Part shown: piece by piece, positions 43,873-52,205 of the stretch
Numbering within the stretch: position 1 is the stretch's first letter
Layout of the letters: each line of letters opens with the position of its first letter
Origin: Mycobacteriaceae bacterium
GTDB taxonomy: Bacteria; Actinomycetota; Actinomycetes; Mycobacteriales; Mycobacteriaceae
Assembly (NCBI GenBank): GCA_019749805.1
Contig: JAIEPH010000061.1
Location: forward strand, 1 to 56,174
Length of the DNA stretch: 56,174 nucleotides
Reading direction: 5' to 3'
Notes under the pieces: model-generated
Told to the model about the DNA's origin: nothing
What the model saw: the letters and a program-made list of their open reading frames with translations, nothing else
Databases searched by the model: none
Made by a program: the position numbers and the translations under genes

Positions 43873-43889
43873 ATTCATCAGCGTTGAAT
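43873..43889. promoter_or_regulatory. Operator 2 for the TetR regulator
   Basis: ATTCATCAGCGTTGAAT repeats operator 1 with two central differences. The centres are 42 bp apart, four helical turns, so both would lie on one DNA face. It is 21 bp ahead of the ATG at 43910. Confidence 0.6.
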
Positions 43890-43909
43890 AACTGACGAAG
43901 GGACTGGAA

Positions 43910-44674
43910 ATGCCTGTTCGCGCGGAAACGATGCGGGCTCGGCTGGTGCCACCGACCGATCACGGATACCTGATGCTGGCGGCGACCGTGGATCGTCGGC
44001 TGCCGCTCTTGCCGAACAGCCGACGCAAGGCCGTGGTGCTGTCCGCGCTGTCCGAGGACATCGCCCAGCTCGAGCAGGGGCACGGCGTCACGCAGGCGCT
44101 CCTGTTCGACGCGCGATTGGTTGCGCCCGGGATGGGCCACGACCTTCTTCGTGCGCGTGCGATCACGCCGGCGCGATTCGACGTGGTGGTGCTCATCGAG
44201 ACCGTCGACCCTGAAACCGCGGTGACACTGAAAGGCGGTGACTCTTACCGGCGGTTGAAGGATCGGCTGGATTCGGTGGCGGTCAGGACCTACGAGCTCG
44301 CCGCTCACAACGTCCGACGAATCGCCGATGTCGACCATGACAAGTCGTCGGTGTTCCTGTTCAACTTCTTTTACGCTGATGATCCGCGCCGGCTCCTCCG
44401 CGTGTGGGAGGACACGGCAGGATGGTTCGTCGCCAAGACCGCCTTGCCCGACTCGACCGTCTTCGAGCCGCTACCCGGCGAATGCGACGACTACGGCATC
44501 ATCAACCACGCGAGCTGGCCGAACTTCCGGACATTCCTGCCGCACCTGATCCTGCGCCCGTCGTTCCGACGTTTCGTACTGGCCACCTTCGAGTCGAACG
44601 GTGTTGCAGCACAACCAATTCTGTTTCGGAGGGTGATACCGCAACAGGCCGTGACGCGGGCCGGAGTGAGTTAG
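43910..44674 (+). CDS. Uncharacterised protein, likely TetR-regulated
   Basis: A 254-residue soluble protein with no family I can name. The second half has a repeat of an alpha/beta pattern (VFLFNFFYADDPRRLLRVW, then FRTFLPHLILRPSFRRFVLATF), suggesting a dimeric alpha+beta barrel of the EthD or ABM type, but this is only a fold guess. No catalytic motif stands out. It is divergent from tetR and its start lies next to the second operator. Its stop overlaps the stop of convergent DUF349 gene. Confidence 0.65.
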   Translation: MPVRAETMRARLVPPTDHGYLMLAATVDRRLPLLPNSRRKAVVLSALSEDIAQLEQGHGVTQALLFDARLVAPGMGHDLLRARAITPARFDVVVLIETVDPETAVTLKGGDSYRRLKDRLDSVAVRTYELAAHNVRRIADVDHDKSSVFLFNFFYADDPRRLLRVWEDTAGWFVAKTALPDSTVFEPLPGECDDYGIINHASWPNFRTFLPHLILRPSFRRFVLATFESNGVAAQPILFRRVIPQQAVTRAGVS

Positions 44675-46020
44675 CGCTTGCCCAGGGCTTCGGCCGCGGC
44701 GTCGGCCCACTGCCGCCACTGCTCGGCGTTGGCCCGCGCCTCGTCGGCATCCTTCTCGCGCCCGGCAGCCGCAGCCTTCTCGGCCTGACGCTCGTATTGT
44801 TCTGCGCGAGCCCGGAATTGATCGGCGCGCGCCTTTGCTTCGGGGTCCACACCGCCGGTGGGGGCGTCGCGCACCTTCTTCTCGATCGCGCGCAGTCGGC
44901 GTTCCAGGTCGGCGCCCCGCTCGCGCGGCACCTTGCCGATCGCGTCCCACTTGTCGCCGATGGTCCGCAGCGCAGCCCTGGCCGCCTCGAGGTCACTGGT
45001 GTCGATCTTCTCGGCTTCGGCGAGCAGCTTTTCCTTCGCCTCGGCGTTTGCGCGGAACTCGGTGTCGCGCTCGGCGTTGGCGGCGTTACGCGCCGAGAAG
45101 AATGTGTCCTGGGCCGCTTTGAGCCGCTGCCACAACGCGTCGTCGACGTCCTTGGCCGCCCGACCTGACGCTTTCCACTCGGTCAGCAGGTCGCGGAACG
45201 CCGCAGCCGTCGGACCCCAGTCGGTGGAGTCGGCCAATGCCTCGGCGCGTTCGCAGAGCGCTTCCTTGGCCTGCCGGGCGCCGGCACGTTCGCGGTCGAG
45301 GTCGGCGAAATGCGAGCCGCGCCTGCGGTTGAACGCCTCACGGGCCGCGGAGTAGCGCTTCCACAGCGCGTCGTCGGATTTGCGGTCCAGACCGGTGATG
45401 GTGCGCCACTCGTCGAGAATCTCGCGCAAGCGGTCGCCGGCGACCTTCCATTGGGTGGAGTTGGCCGCCAGCTCCTCGGCCTCCGCCGCCAACGCTTCCT
45501 TGCGCGCGATCTGGGCGGCACGATGCTCCTCGCGCTTGGCCTTGTCGGCCTGTGCGGTTTCGTCGGCATGTTCGACGATGGCGGCCAGCCTCGCGGCGAC
45601 GGCGTCGACATCGCCCAGCACGTGGGCGTCGGCCAGCGTCTCGGCCAGCGCGGCCGCCGCCGCCTTGATCTTGCGGGCGTCGCCGGTACCGGACTCGAGC
45701 CGGCTCTCCATGAGAGCGACTTCGGTGTGCAGATCGTCGAAGCGCCTGCCGAAATGCGCGAATGCCGCTTCGGTGTCGCCCGCCTGCCACGAGCCGATCA
45801 CGCGTTCACCCGAACCGGTGATCAGCCATACCGTGCCGTCGGGGTCGACCCTGCCGAACCGGTGCGGGTCGCTGGTGGCGGGCGCTGCGATCGTCGGTGC
45901 CGGCTTGCCGGGGCGCGGGGTCGGGCGCGGTTTGGGCGGGGGAGCCCCGGGCGTGGGTTTGGGCGGCCCGGACGCGGGTTCGGGGGAGGAGGCCTGGCCT
46001 CCTGGCTCGCTGATCGTCAT
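44671..46020 (-). CDS. DUF349 domain protein (Rv2731 homologue)
   Basis: A 449-residue protein. The first 50 residues are Pro/Ala/Gly-rich (disordered), then a small SH3-like part (FGRVDPDGTVWLITGSGERVIGSW), and from residue 100 to the end charged coiled-coil helices with several DUF349 repeats, each with a Trp-centred DLLTEWKASG or ILDEWRTITG type motif. The family is uncharacterised in mycobacteria. Its stop overlaps that of the convergent gene (TTAG). Confidence 0.88.
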   Translation of the reverse strand: MTISEPGGQASSPEPASGPPKPTPGAPPPKPRPTPRPGKPAPTIAAPATSDPHRFGRVDPDGTVWLITGSGERVIGSWQAGDTEAAFAHFGRRFDDLHTEVALMESRLESGTGDARKIKAAAAALAETLADAHVLGDVDAVAARLAAIVEHADETAQADKAKREEHRAAQIARKEALAAEAEELAANSTQWKVAGDRLREILDEWRTITGLDRKSDDALWKRYSAAREAFNRRRGSHFADLDRERAGARQAKEALCERAEALADSTDWGPTAAAFRDLLTEWKASGRAAKDVDDALWQRLKAAQDTFFSARNAANAERDTEFRANAEAKEKLLAEAEKIDTSDLEAARAALRTIGDKWDAIGKVPRERGADLERRLRAIEKKVRDAPTGGVDPEAKARADQFRARAEQYERQAEKAAAAGREKDADEARANAEQWRQWADAAAEALGKR

Positions 46021-46187
46021 ATTCGTTTCTCGTACCCTCCGCGCGGTGTTCCGCGCACCTGCCGCGCGACGCGGCGCCCAATAGCTGTCTCTTCCGCACG
46101 CTATTCAAACAGGTCGCCCCGCCGTGTGCGCACGGCTTTCACCATGCATCTGCCTACGCTCTGATCGACGACGACGAAAGGAGCCCG

Positions 46188-47063
46188 ATGGTCAAGGTGG
46201 ATTTCGCCGTTCTGCTCGCCCTCGGCGCTGCCTTGTTCATCGCGATCGGCGACGTCATGCACCAACGTCAGGCGCACGAGGTGACCGAGGAGCAGGTCAG
46301 TCACGCGGCACTGTTTCTGCAGTTGTTGCGCGATCGCCGGTGGTGGTTGGGCAGCGCGGTCGCGGCGGTCGGCTTCACCTTGCAGGCCGCGGCGCTGGGC
46401 CTCGGTTCCGTGCTGTTGGTGCAGGCACTGCTGGTGACCTCGCTGCTGTTCGCCCTGCCGATCAACGCGCGGCTGTCACACCGCCGGGTGACGAGGTGGG
46501 AGTGGACGTGGGCGGCGCTGCTGGCCGCCTCGGTCGCGGTCATCGTCATCGTCGGCAATCCGACCGCGGGCCATTCCCGCGCCTCGTTCGAAACCTGGGG
46601 AGCGGTGGTCGCGGTGCTCGGGCCGGTGCTGGTGCTGTGCGTGATCGCCGGCAGCATGCTCAACGGGCCGATCAGTGCCGTGCTGTTGGCGGTGGTGTCC
46701 GGCGCGTTGTGGGGCGTGTTCGCGGTACTGACCAAGGGCGTGGTGGATCGGCTCGATGACGGCCTTCTCGCGCTGCTGAGCACGCCGGAGCTTTACGCGT
46801 GGGCCATTGTCGCGGTCGCGGGCACCGCGTGGCAGCAGTTCTCCTTCCGGGCGGGCTCGCTGACCGCGTCGCTGCCGACCATGACCGTCACCGAGCCGGT
46901 GGTGGCGTCGGCCCTTGGCGTGGTGATCCTCGGCGAGTCGCTGCGCCCGGGAGATGCGGGCTGGTTCACCCTGATCGCTGCCTTCGCGGTGATGGTCGTC
47001 GCGACCGGTGCGCTCGCCCGCGGCGAAGCGGCCGACGCAGGGCAGCGCGCGACGCGGCATTAG
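46188..47063 (+). CDS. DMT-superfamily membrane protein (Rv2729c homologue)
   Basis: A 291-residue protein with about nine hydrophobic helices, beginning MVKVDFAVLLALGAALFIAIGDVMHQRQ, and the EamA-like segment TVTEPVVASALGVVILGESL near residue 235. It resembles drug/metabolite or NIPA-type magnesium transporters; the substrate is unknown. A strong ribosome site AAAGGAG stands 5 nt ahead of the ATG. It sits 9 bp before the next gene. Confidence 0.78.
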   Translation: MVKVDFAVLLALGAALFIAIGDVMHQRQAHEVTEEQVSHAALFLQLLRDRRWWLGSAVAAVGFTLQAAALGLGSVLLVQALLVTSLLFALPINARLSHRRVTRWEWTWAALLAASVAVIVIVGNPTAGHSRASFETWGAVVAVLGPVLVLCVIAGSMLNGPISAVLLAVVSGALWGVFAVLTKGVVDRLDDGLLALLSTPELYAWAIVAVAGTAWQQFSFRAGSLTASLPTMTVTEPVVASALGVVILGESLRPGDAGWFTLIAAFAVMVVATGALARGEAADAGQRATRH

Positions 47064-47072
47064 CGTGGTCAC

Positions 47073-47756
47073 GTGCTGAGCGCCATCGCGATCGTCCCGT
47101 CGGCGCCCGTCATGGTGCCCGAACTGGCCTCAGGCGCCGCTGCCGAGCTGGCCGGCCTGCGTGAGGCACTGTTCACCTCCGCGGCGGCACTGCCCGCACG
47201 GTGGATCGCCGTCGGAGCCGGACGCGCCGACGGCGACGTGACACCCCCGCAGACCGGGACGTTCGCCGGCTACGGCGTCGACGTGCGGGTCGCGTTGTCG
47301 GCCGACGACTCCGGCGCGCCGACGGAACTGCCGCTGTGCGCGTTGGTGGCCGGCTGGCTGCGCGGGCAGGTCAACCCCGACGCGACCACTGAGGTGCGGA
47401 TCTACGCCGACGATCACAGCGCCGACGCGGCGCTGGACCTCGGTCGGCGGCTGCGCGCCGAGATCGACGAAGCCGCCGATCCCGTCGGGGTTCTCGTCGT
47501 CGCCGACGGCGCGAACACCCTGACCCAGCCCGCGCCCGGCGGTTACGACCCGGACTCGACGCCCGTACAGGCCGCCCTCGATGACGCACTGGCCACGGGC
47601 GATGCCGCGGCGCTCGCTCGGCTGCCGGCCACGATCGTCGGCCGGGTGGCCTACCAGGTGCTGGCAGGACTCGAACCTGAGCCGCGGTCGGTCAAGGAGC
47701 TTTACCGTGGCGCGCCCTATGGGGTCGGATACTTCGCCGGCGTCTGGCTTCCATGA
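47073..47756 (+). CDS. Rv2728c-like protein (class III extradiol dioxygenase fold)
   Basis: A 227-residue protein from GTG 47073. It resembles the class III ring-cleavage dioxygenase/MEMO fold: a start SAIAIVPSAPVMVPEL, a central LVVADGANTLTQ and a closing APYGVGYFAGVW. The metal ligand histidines of true dioxygenases are mostly missing, so catalysis is doubtful. It overlaps miaA by 4 bp (ATGA). Confidence 0.75.
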   Translation: MLSAIAIVPSAPVMVPELASGAAAELAGLREALFTSAAALPARWIAVGAGRADGDVTPPQTGTFAGYGVDVRVALSADDSGAPTELPLCALVAGWLRGQVNPDATTEVRIYADDHSADAALDLGRRLRAEIDEAADPVGVLVVADGANTLTQPAPGGYDPDSTPVQAALDDALATGDAAALARLPATIVGRVAYQVLAGLEPEPRSVKELYRGAPYGVGYFAGVWLP

Positions 47757-48661
47757 CACGACCGATCGCGATCGTCGGCCCGACCGGCACCGGGAAATCC
47801 GAGCTTGCGCTGGCGGTGGCCGAACGCCTCGGCGGCGAGATCGTGAATGCCGACGCCATGCAGCTCTACCGCGGCATGGACATCGGAACCGCGAAACTGA
47901 CGGTCGCCGAGCGGCGCGGCATCCCGCATCATCAGCTCGATGTCCTCGAAGTGACCGAAACCGCGAGCGTGGCCCGCTACCAGCAGGCCGCCGCCGCGGA
48001 CATCGAGGCCATCGCGAACCGTGGCGCGGTACCGGTCGTCGTCGGCGGATCGATGATGTACGTCCAATCGCTGCTCGACGAATGGACCTTCCCCGCGACA
48101 GACCCGGGCGTGCGCGCCAAGTACGAGCAACGCCTCGCCGAGGTCGGTGTCAGCGCCCTGCACGCTGAGCTGGCCGCGGTGGACGTCGACGCCGCCGCGT
48201 CGATCCTGCCGACCGACGGACGCCGCATCGTGCGCGCGCTGGAGGTGGTCGAGTTGACGGGTCAGCCGTTCGCCGCATCCTTCCCGGCGATCGGTGCTCC
48301 TCGGTGGGACACCGCGATTGTCGGACTCGATTGGGAGACAGAGGTTCTCGATGAACGTCTGACGCAGCGCACCGACAAGATGTTCCGCGATGGACTGGTG
48401 GAGGAGGTCCGCGCACTTCTGGACCGCGGCCTGCGCGACGGTGTGACAGCCGCCAGGGCACTCGGGTATGCCCAGGTGATCGCCGATCTCGATGCCGGCG
48501 GCGACGGGACGGCGGCGCGCGAACCGACGTTCGTCGGAACCCGCCGTTATGTGCGCAGGCAGCGGTCGTGGTTTCGCCGCGACCACCGCATCAGCTGGCT
48601 CGACGGTGCAGCGGGTGGCACCGTCGAGGAAACGCTGCGCATCTGGCGGGACGTATCCTGA
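47753..48661 (+). CDS. miaA: tRNA dimethylallyltransferase MiaA
   Basis: Transfers a dimethylallyl group to A37 of tRNAs, the step before MiaB. The 302-residue protein has the P-loop GPTGTGKSEL, the substrate block VNADAMQLYRGMDIGTAK, VVVGGSMMYVQSLLDEW, and the C-terminal TRRYVRRQRSWFRRD. It overlaps the preceding gene and is followed by dapF after 4 bp. Confidence 0.97.
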   Translation: MTRPIAIVGPTGTGKSELALAVAERLGGEIVNADAMQLYRGMDIGTAKLTVAERRGIPHHQLDVLEVTETASVARYQQAAAADIEAIANRGAVPVVVGGSMMYVQSLLDEWTFPATDPGVRAKYEQRLAEVGVSALHAELAAVDVDAAASILPTDGRRIVRALEVVELTGQPFAASFPAIGAPRWDTAIVGLDWETEVLDERLTQRTDKMFRDGLVEEVRALLDRGLRDGVTAARALGYAQVIADLDAGGDGTAAREPTFVGTRRYVRRQRSWFRRDHRISWLDGAAGGTVEETLRIWRDVS

Positions 48662-48665
48662 ACAG

Positions 48666-49538
48666 GTGAAGTTCGCCAAAGGGCACGGCACCCAGAATGA
48701 CTTTGTGGTGTTGCCCGACCCCGAGGGCGAATTGACGCTGCCGCCCGCCGCGGTGGTTGCGCTGTGCGACCGCCGCCAGGGTCTCGGCGCCGACGGCGTC
48801 CTGCGGGTCACCAGGGCGGCCGCGGCGCATTCGGCGGGCGTCTTCGACCGGATTCCCGAGGGTGTGGCCCCGGACGACTGGTACATGGACTACCGCAACG
48901 CCGACGGGTCGATCGCGCAGATGTGCGGCAACGGGGTCCGGGTGTTCGCGCACTACCTGCGCGTCTCTGGGTTCGAGAGCCGCGACGAGTTCGTCGTCGG
49001 ATCGCTGGCGGGACCGCGGCCCGTCGTGCTGCACGACTGGGATGCCACGGGCGCGGACGTCACCGTCGAGATGGGCAAGACGAACCAACTGGGTGCCGGC
49101 GAGGCGATCGTGGGCGGCAGACCGTTCGCGGGCCTGGCGATCGATGTCGGCAATCCGCATCTGGCGTGCATCGACCCCGTCATGACGTTCGGCGAACTGG
49201 CGGCGCTCGACGTCGCGGCGCCGGTGTCGTTCGACCGTGCGCAATTTCCCGAAGGTGTCAACATCGAGGTGCTGACGGCTCCGGTGGACGGGGCGGTGTC
49301 CATGCGGGTGCACGAGCGTGGTGTCGGCGAGACGCGGTCCTGTGGCACCGGAACCGTCGCTGCTGCCGTCGCGGCGCTGGCGTACGGAGGTGCGGGCACC
49401 GGCACACTGCGGGTGCACATCCCCGGCGGTGCCGTTACTGTCACGATCACCGACGCGTCCAGCTACCTTCGTGGCCCGTCCGTCCTGGTGGCCGAGGGCG
49501 AACTATCCGAGGAATGGTGGCGTGCCGCCCAGCGTTAA
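48666..49538 (+). CDS. dapF: Diaminopimelate epimerase
   Basis: Converts LL- to meso-diaminopimelate for peptidoglycan and lysine. The 290-residue protein starts at GTG 48666. The two catalytic cysteines are Cys87 (AQMCGNGVR) and Cys226 (ETRSCGTGTVA). It lies 4 bp after miaA. dapA, at 6597-7499, is the other diaminopimelate gene in the window. Confidence 0.97.
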   Translation: MKFAKGHGTQNDFVVLPDPEGELTLPPAAVVALCDRRQGLGADGVLRVTRAAAAHSAGVFDRIPEGVAPDDWYMDYRNADGSIAQMCGNGVRVFAHYLRVSGFESRDEFVVGSLAGPRPVVLHDWDATGADVTVEMGKTNQLGAGEAIVGGRPFAGLAIDVGNPHLACIDPVMTFGELAALDVAAPVSFDRAQFPEGVNIEVLTAPVDGAVSMRVHERGVGETRSCGTGTVAAAVAALAYGGAGTGTLRVHIPGGAVTVTITDASSYLRGPSVLVAEGELSEEWWRAAQR

Positions 49539-49583
49539 TTCATGTGCATCGCCGGCATCGGCCGTGCCAGTCTGTGTCCGCTT

Positions 49584-51029
49584 ATGACGTATCCCAAATT
49601 CCCAGTCAACGAGACACCCAGCGCGGGTGAGCTCGCCCTCGAAGACCGCGCGGCGCTGCGCCGCGTGGCGGGTTTGTCGACCGAACTCTCCGACGTCTCC
49701 GAGGTCGAGTACCGCCAGCTTCGGCTGGAACGCGTCGTGCTGGTCGGCGTGTGGACCGAGGGCAGCGCCGCGGACGTCGACGCCAGCATGGCCGAGCTCG
49801 CTGCGCTCGCCGAGACCGCCGGCTCACAGGTGCTCGAAGGTCTTGTGCAGCGTCGCGACAAGCCGGACCCATCCACGTATATCGGCTCGGGCAAGGCGCA
49901 GGAACTGCGTGAAGTGGTGCTTGCGACCGGGGCCGACACGGTGATCTGCGACGGAGAGCTGAGTCCTGCGCAGCTCAACGCGCTGGAGAAGGCCGTCAAG
50001 GTCAAGGTGATCGACCGGACCGCGCTGATCCTCGACATCTTCGCCCAGCACGCCACGAGCCGCGAAGGCAAAGCGCAGGTGGCGTACGCCCAGATGGAGT
50101 ACATGCTGCCCAGGCTGCGCGGCTGGGGTGAGTCGATGTCTCGGCAGGCCGGTGGCCGGGCCGGCGGAGCCGGTGGCGGTGTGGGTACCCGCGGACCGGG
50201 CGAGACGAAAATCGAGACGGACCGCAGGCGCATCCGCGAGCGAATGTCCAAGCTGCGCCGCGAAATCAAGGACATGAAGAAGATCCGCGACACCCAGCGC
50301 AGCCGCCGGTTGGCCAGCGACGTGGCCTCGATCGCGATCGTCGGTTACACCAACGCGGGCAAGTCGAGTCTTCTCAACGCACTGACCGGCGCCGGTGTCC
50401 TCGTGGAGAACGCGTTGTTCGCCACCCTCGAACCGACAACGCGCCGTGGGGAATTCGCCGACGGCCGACCGTTCGTCCTGACCGACACGGTGGGGTTCGT
50501 CCGGCACCTGCCGACCCAGTTGGTCGAGGCGTTTCGGTCCACGCTGGAGGAGGTCGTCGACGCCGACCTGCTCGTGCATGTCGTAGACGGCTCCGATGTC
50601 AGCCCGCTGGCGCAGATCAATGCGGTGCGCCAAGTGGTCAACGAGGTGGTTACCGGAGCCGCCACGGCGGCGACATCAGGCACAGCCCATGACGTCCGCT
50701 CTGTACCAGAGTTGGTGGTGGTCAACAAGATCGACTCAGCGGACGACCTCGCGCTGGCGCAGCTTCGGCGGGCCCTCCCGGACGCGGTGTTCGTCTCCGC
50801 GCGCACGGGTGACGGTCTCGAACGGCTGCAGCAGCGGATGGCAGAACTCATCGCTCCGACAGATACCGTGGTGGACGTGACGATTCCCTATCACCGCGGC
50901 GATCTGGTCAACAAGGTGCATGCCGAGGGTCGGGTGGATGCCACCGAGCACACCGCCGACGGCACGAGAATCAAGGCACGCGTGCCGATTCCATTGGCTG
51001 CGAGCCTGAGCGAGTTCGCGACGTTCTGA
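49584..51029 (+). CDS. hflX: GTPase HflX
   Basis: Ribosome-associated GTPase that splits stalled 70S ribosomes. From ATG 49584 it has 481 residues, matching the MTYP start of other mycobacterial HflX. The N-terminal HflX domain has YIGSGKAQELRE and VIDRTALILDIFAQHA, then a Gly-rich GGRAGGAGGGVGTRGPGETK linker. The G domain has GYTNAGKSS (G1), DTVGF (G3), and NKID (G4). Confidence 0.95.
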   Translation: MTYPKFPVNETPSAGELALEDRAALRRVAGLSTELSDVSEVEYRQLRLERVVLVGVWTEGSAADVDASMAELAALAETAGSQVLEGLVQRRDKPDPSTYIGSGKAQELREVVLATGADTVICDGELSPAQLNALEKAVKVKVIDRTALILDIFAQHATSREGKAQVAYAQMEYMLPRLRGWGESMSRQAGGRAGGAGGGVGTRGPGETKIETDRRRIRERMSKLRREIKDMKKIRDTQRSRRLASDVASIAIVGYTNAGKSSLLNALTGAGVLVENALFATLEPTTRRGEFADGRPFVLTDTVGFVRHLPTQLVEAFRSTLEEVVDADLLVHVVDGSDVSPLAQINAVRQVVNEVVTGAATAATSGTAHDVRSVPELVVVNKIDSADDLALAQLRRALPDAVFVSARTGDGLERLQQRMAELIAPTDTVVDVTIPYHRGDLVNKVHAEGRVDATEHTADGTRIKARVPIPLAASLSEFATF

Positions 51030-51048
51030 GGGGTTCGCGCTAGCATCC

Positions 51049-51310
51049 GTGAGTGGAAGCCGGGATCCATTCCGCAACCCGCAGGTTCGAGCGCAGTTGA
51101 TCGATGAGTACGACGCTGTCATGCGCACGTGGCCGGTCCCAAGAGCGTGGCGACGAAGCGCGTCATCTGGTTCCGAGAGACTTTCGCTGCGCTCGGCATC
51201 GAGAACGCGCGCGTCGCGGGGTTGTCTTACGGCGGCCGGCTGACCGCGCTGTGTGCGGTGCACGCACCGGAACTCGTCAACCGACTCATTTTGAAGAGCC
51301 CCGGGCCGAA
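51049..51310 (+). pseudogene. Decayed alpha/beta hydrolase remnant
   Basis: Two pieces of one gene in different frames. The first (51049-51140) reads FRNPQVRAQLIDEYDAVMRTWPVP, an N-terminal pattern of mycobacterial hydrolases, in shortened form. The second (51129-51310) reads IWFRETFAALGI then GLSYGGRLTALCAVHAPELVNRLILKSPGP, with the nucleophile elbow. The lid and oxyanion segments between them and the C-terminal half are missing. I infer an internal deletion with frameshift plus 3' truncation. Confidence 0.7.
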
Positions 51311-51333
51311 GCCTTGGCCTGACCCAGACACGC

Positions 51334-51369
51334 GGAAAGGTCCCGACCCCACGGGTTCGGGACCTTTCC
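51334..51369. terminator. Strong hairpin between hydrolase remnant and csbD-like gene
   Basis: GGAAAGGTCCCGA (51334-51346) and TCGGGACCTTTCC (51357-51369) are perfect complements over 13 bp around a 10-nt loop. It stands between converging transcripts, so it may end both hflX and the csbD-like mRNA. Confidence 0.8.
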
Positions 51370-51378
51370 GGCTGCGGA

Positions 51379-51618
51379 TTACTCCTGCTCAGCCTTCTGA
51401 CGCTCCTCGGCGGTCTTGGCCGCTGCACGCGCACCTTCGGCTTCGGCTTCCTTCTGCGCGGCATTGCGCTGCGCGTCGGCCTTGTCCTGCTGGGCCTGGC
51501 CCTCGCGGTAGAGGTCATCGCGTCCGGCGACGGCACCGGCAACTTCCTTGACCTTGCCCTTCACGCCTTCGACGACGCCCTTGACGGCTTCTTCGGGTCC
51601 GCTGTTCTTCTCGGACAT
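51379..51618 (-). CDS. CsbD-like small stress protein
   Basis: A 79-residue hydrophilic protein starting MSEKNSGPEEAVKGVVEGVKGKVKEVAG, the CsbD pattern with repeated GKxKE, followed by an Ala/Glu/Gln-rich helix ending RQKAEQE. CsbD proteins are general-stress proteins of unknown role. I chose ATG 51618 because the extension upstream is not of the family. RBS AGGAACC-like (minus) lies just ahead. Confidence 0.75.
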   Translation of the reverse strand: MSEKNSGPEEAVKGVVEGVKGKVKEVAGAVAGRDDLYREGQAQQDKADAQRNAAQKEAEAEGARAAAKTAEERQKAEQE

Positions 51619-51695
51619 GCGCAGGTTCCTCCTCGCTTCGTTGGTGCCTGGGGTTTGCCCCGAAGAGCGTCCCGGCAAACCGTTGGTGGGCCAGG

Positions 51696-52205
51696 TCACG
51701 CTGAAACGGCGTCGAACACGTCTTGAGTGCGGCTACTGAGCACGCGATATGCGAGCCGCGCCTTCAGCGCATCTAGTTGGCACTCCTGCTCAATGGTGCG
51801 GTTCTCAGTCCGGGCGAGGTCGATGAACTCTGGTGTGACGAAGCCGTCGCGCAGCAGCACAGTCACCTCCCGATCCCCCAGGGAGACAACGAAAACGAAA
51901 TCCTCGACCAATCGGCCGCGATCTGAGTGCACCAGTGAGCGATCCACGGTGTAGCGGTCGTCAGACACGGCGCGGGTCACCGCTTCGAATCCGTCGCGCG
52001 CGCCCGGACCGCGAAAGGCCGTTCGTACCACAACGGATCGCCGCGGTATGGGCGCCTCAGTTGAGAGCAATGGGAAAGCACACAGCATGGCCTTGAATGC
52101 CACCGCAACGCCGGCGGGGGAGTGCGGTCCGTGGTACCGGATCATGTCGTCGAACGTGAACTCGATCGTTCGGCCGCGCTCTTCGACGATCAGCTTTTCG
52201 GTCAT
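51696..52205 (-). CDS. FmdE-like protein (uncertain)
   Basis: A 169-residue protein. The start region has FDDMIRYHGPHSPAGVAVAF, like the metal-binding N-terminal motif of FmdE-type proteins (usually HGHxCPG), although the cysteine position is not conserved and His/Pro remain. The rest, a beta-rich segment with LVEDFVFVVSLGDREVTVLL, is not diagnostic. It starts inside the stop of the molybdopterin gene (ATGA), so the two are coupled. Molybdenum or tungsten association is a family inference only. Confidence 0.4.
   Translation of the reverse strand: MTEKLIVEERGRTIEFTFDDMIRYHGPHSPAGVAVAFKAMLCAFPLLSTEAPIPRRSVVVRTAFRGPGARDGFEAVTRAVSDDRYTVDRSLVHSDRGRLVEDFVFVVSLGDREVTVLLRDGFVTPEFIDLARTENRTIEQECQLDALKARLAYRVLSSRTQDVFDAVSA

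Noticed and set aside
47073..47756. A functional ring-cleavage dioxygenase
   Set aside because: The fold resembles class III extradiol enzymes but the expected iron-binding histidines are not visible, so I did not name a reaction.
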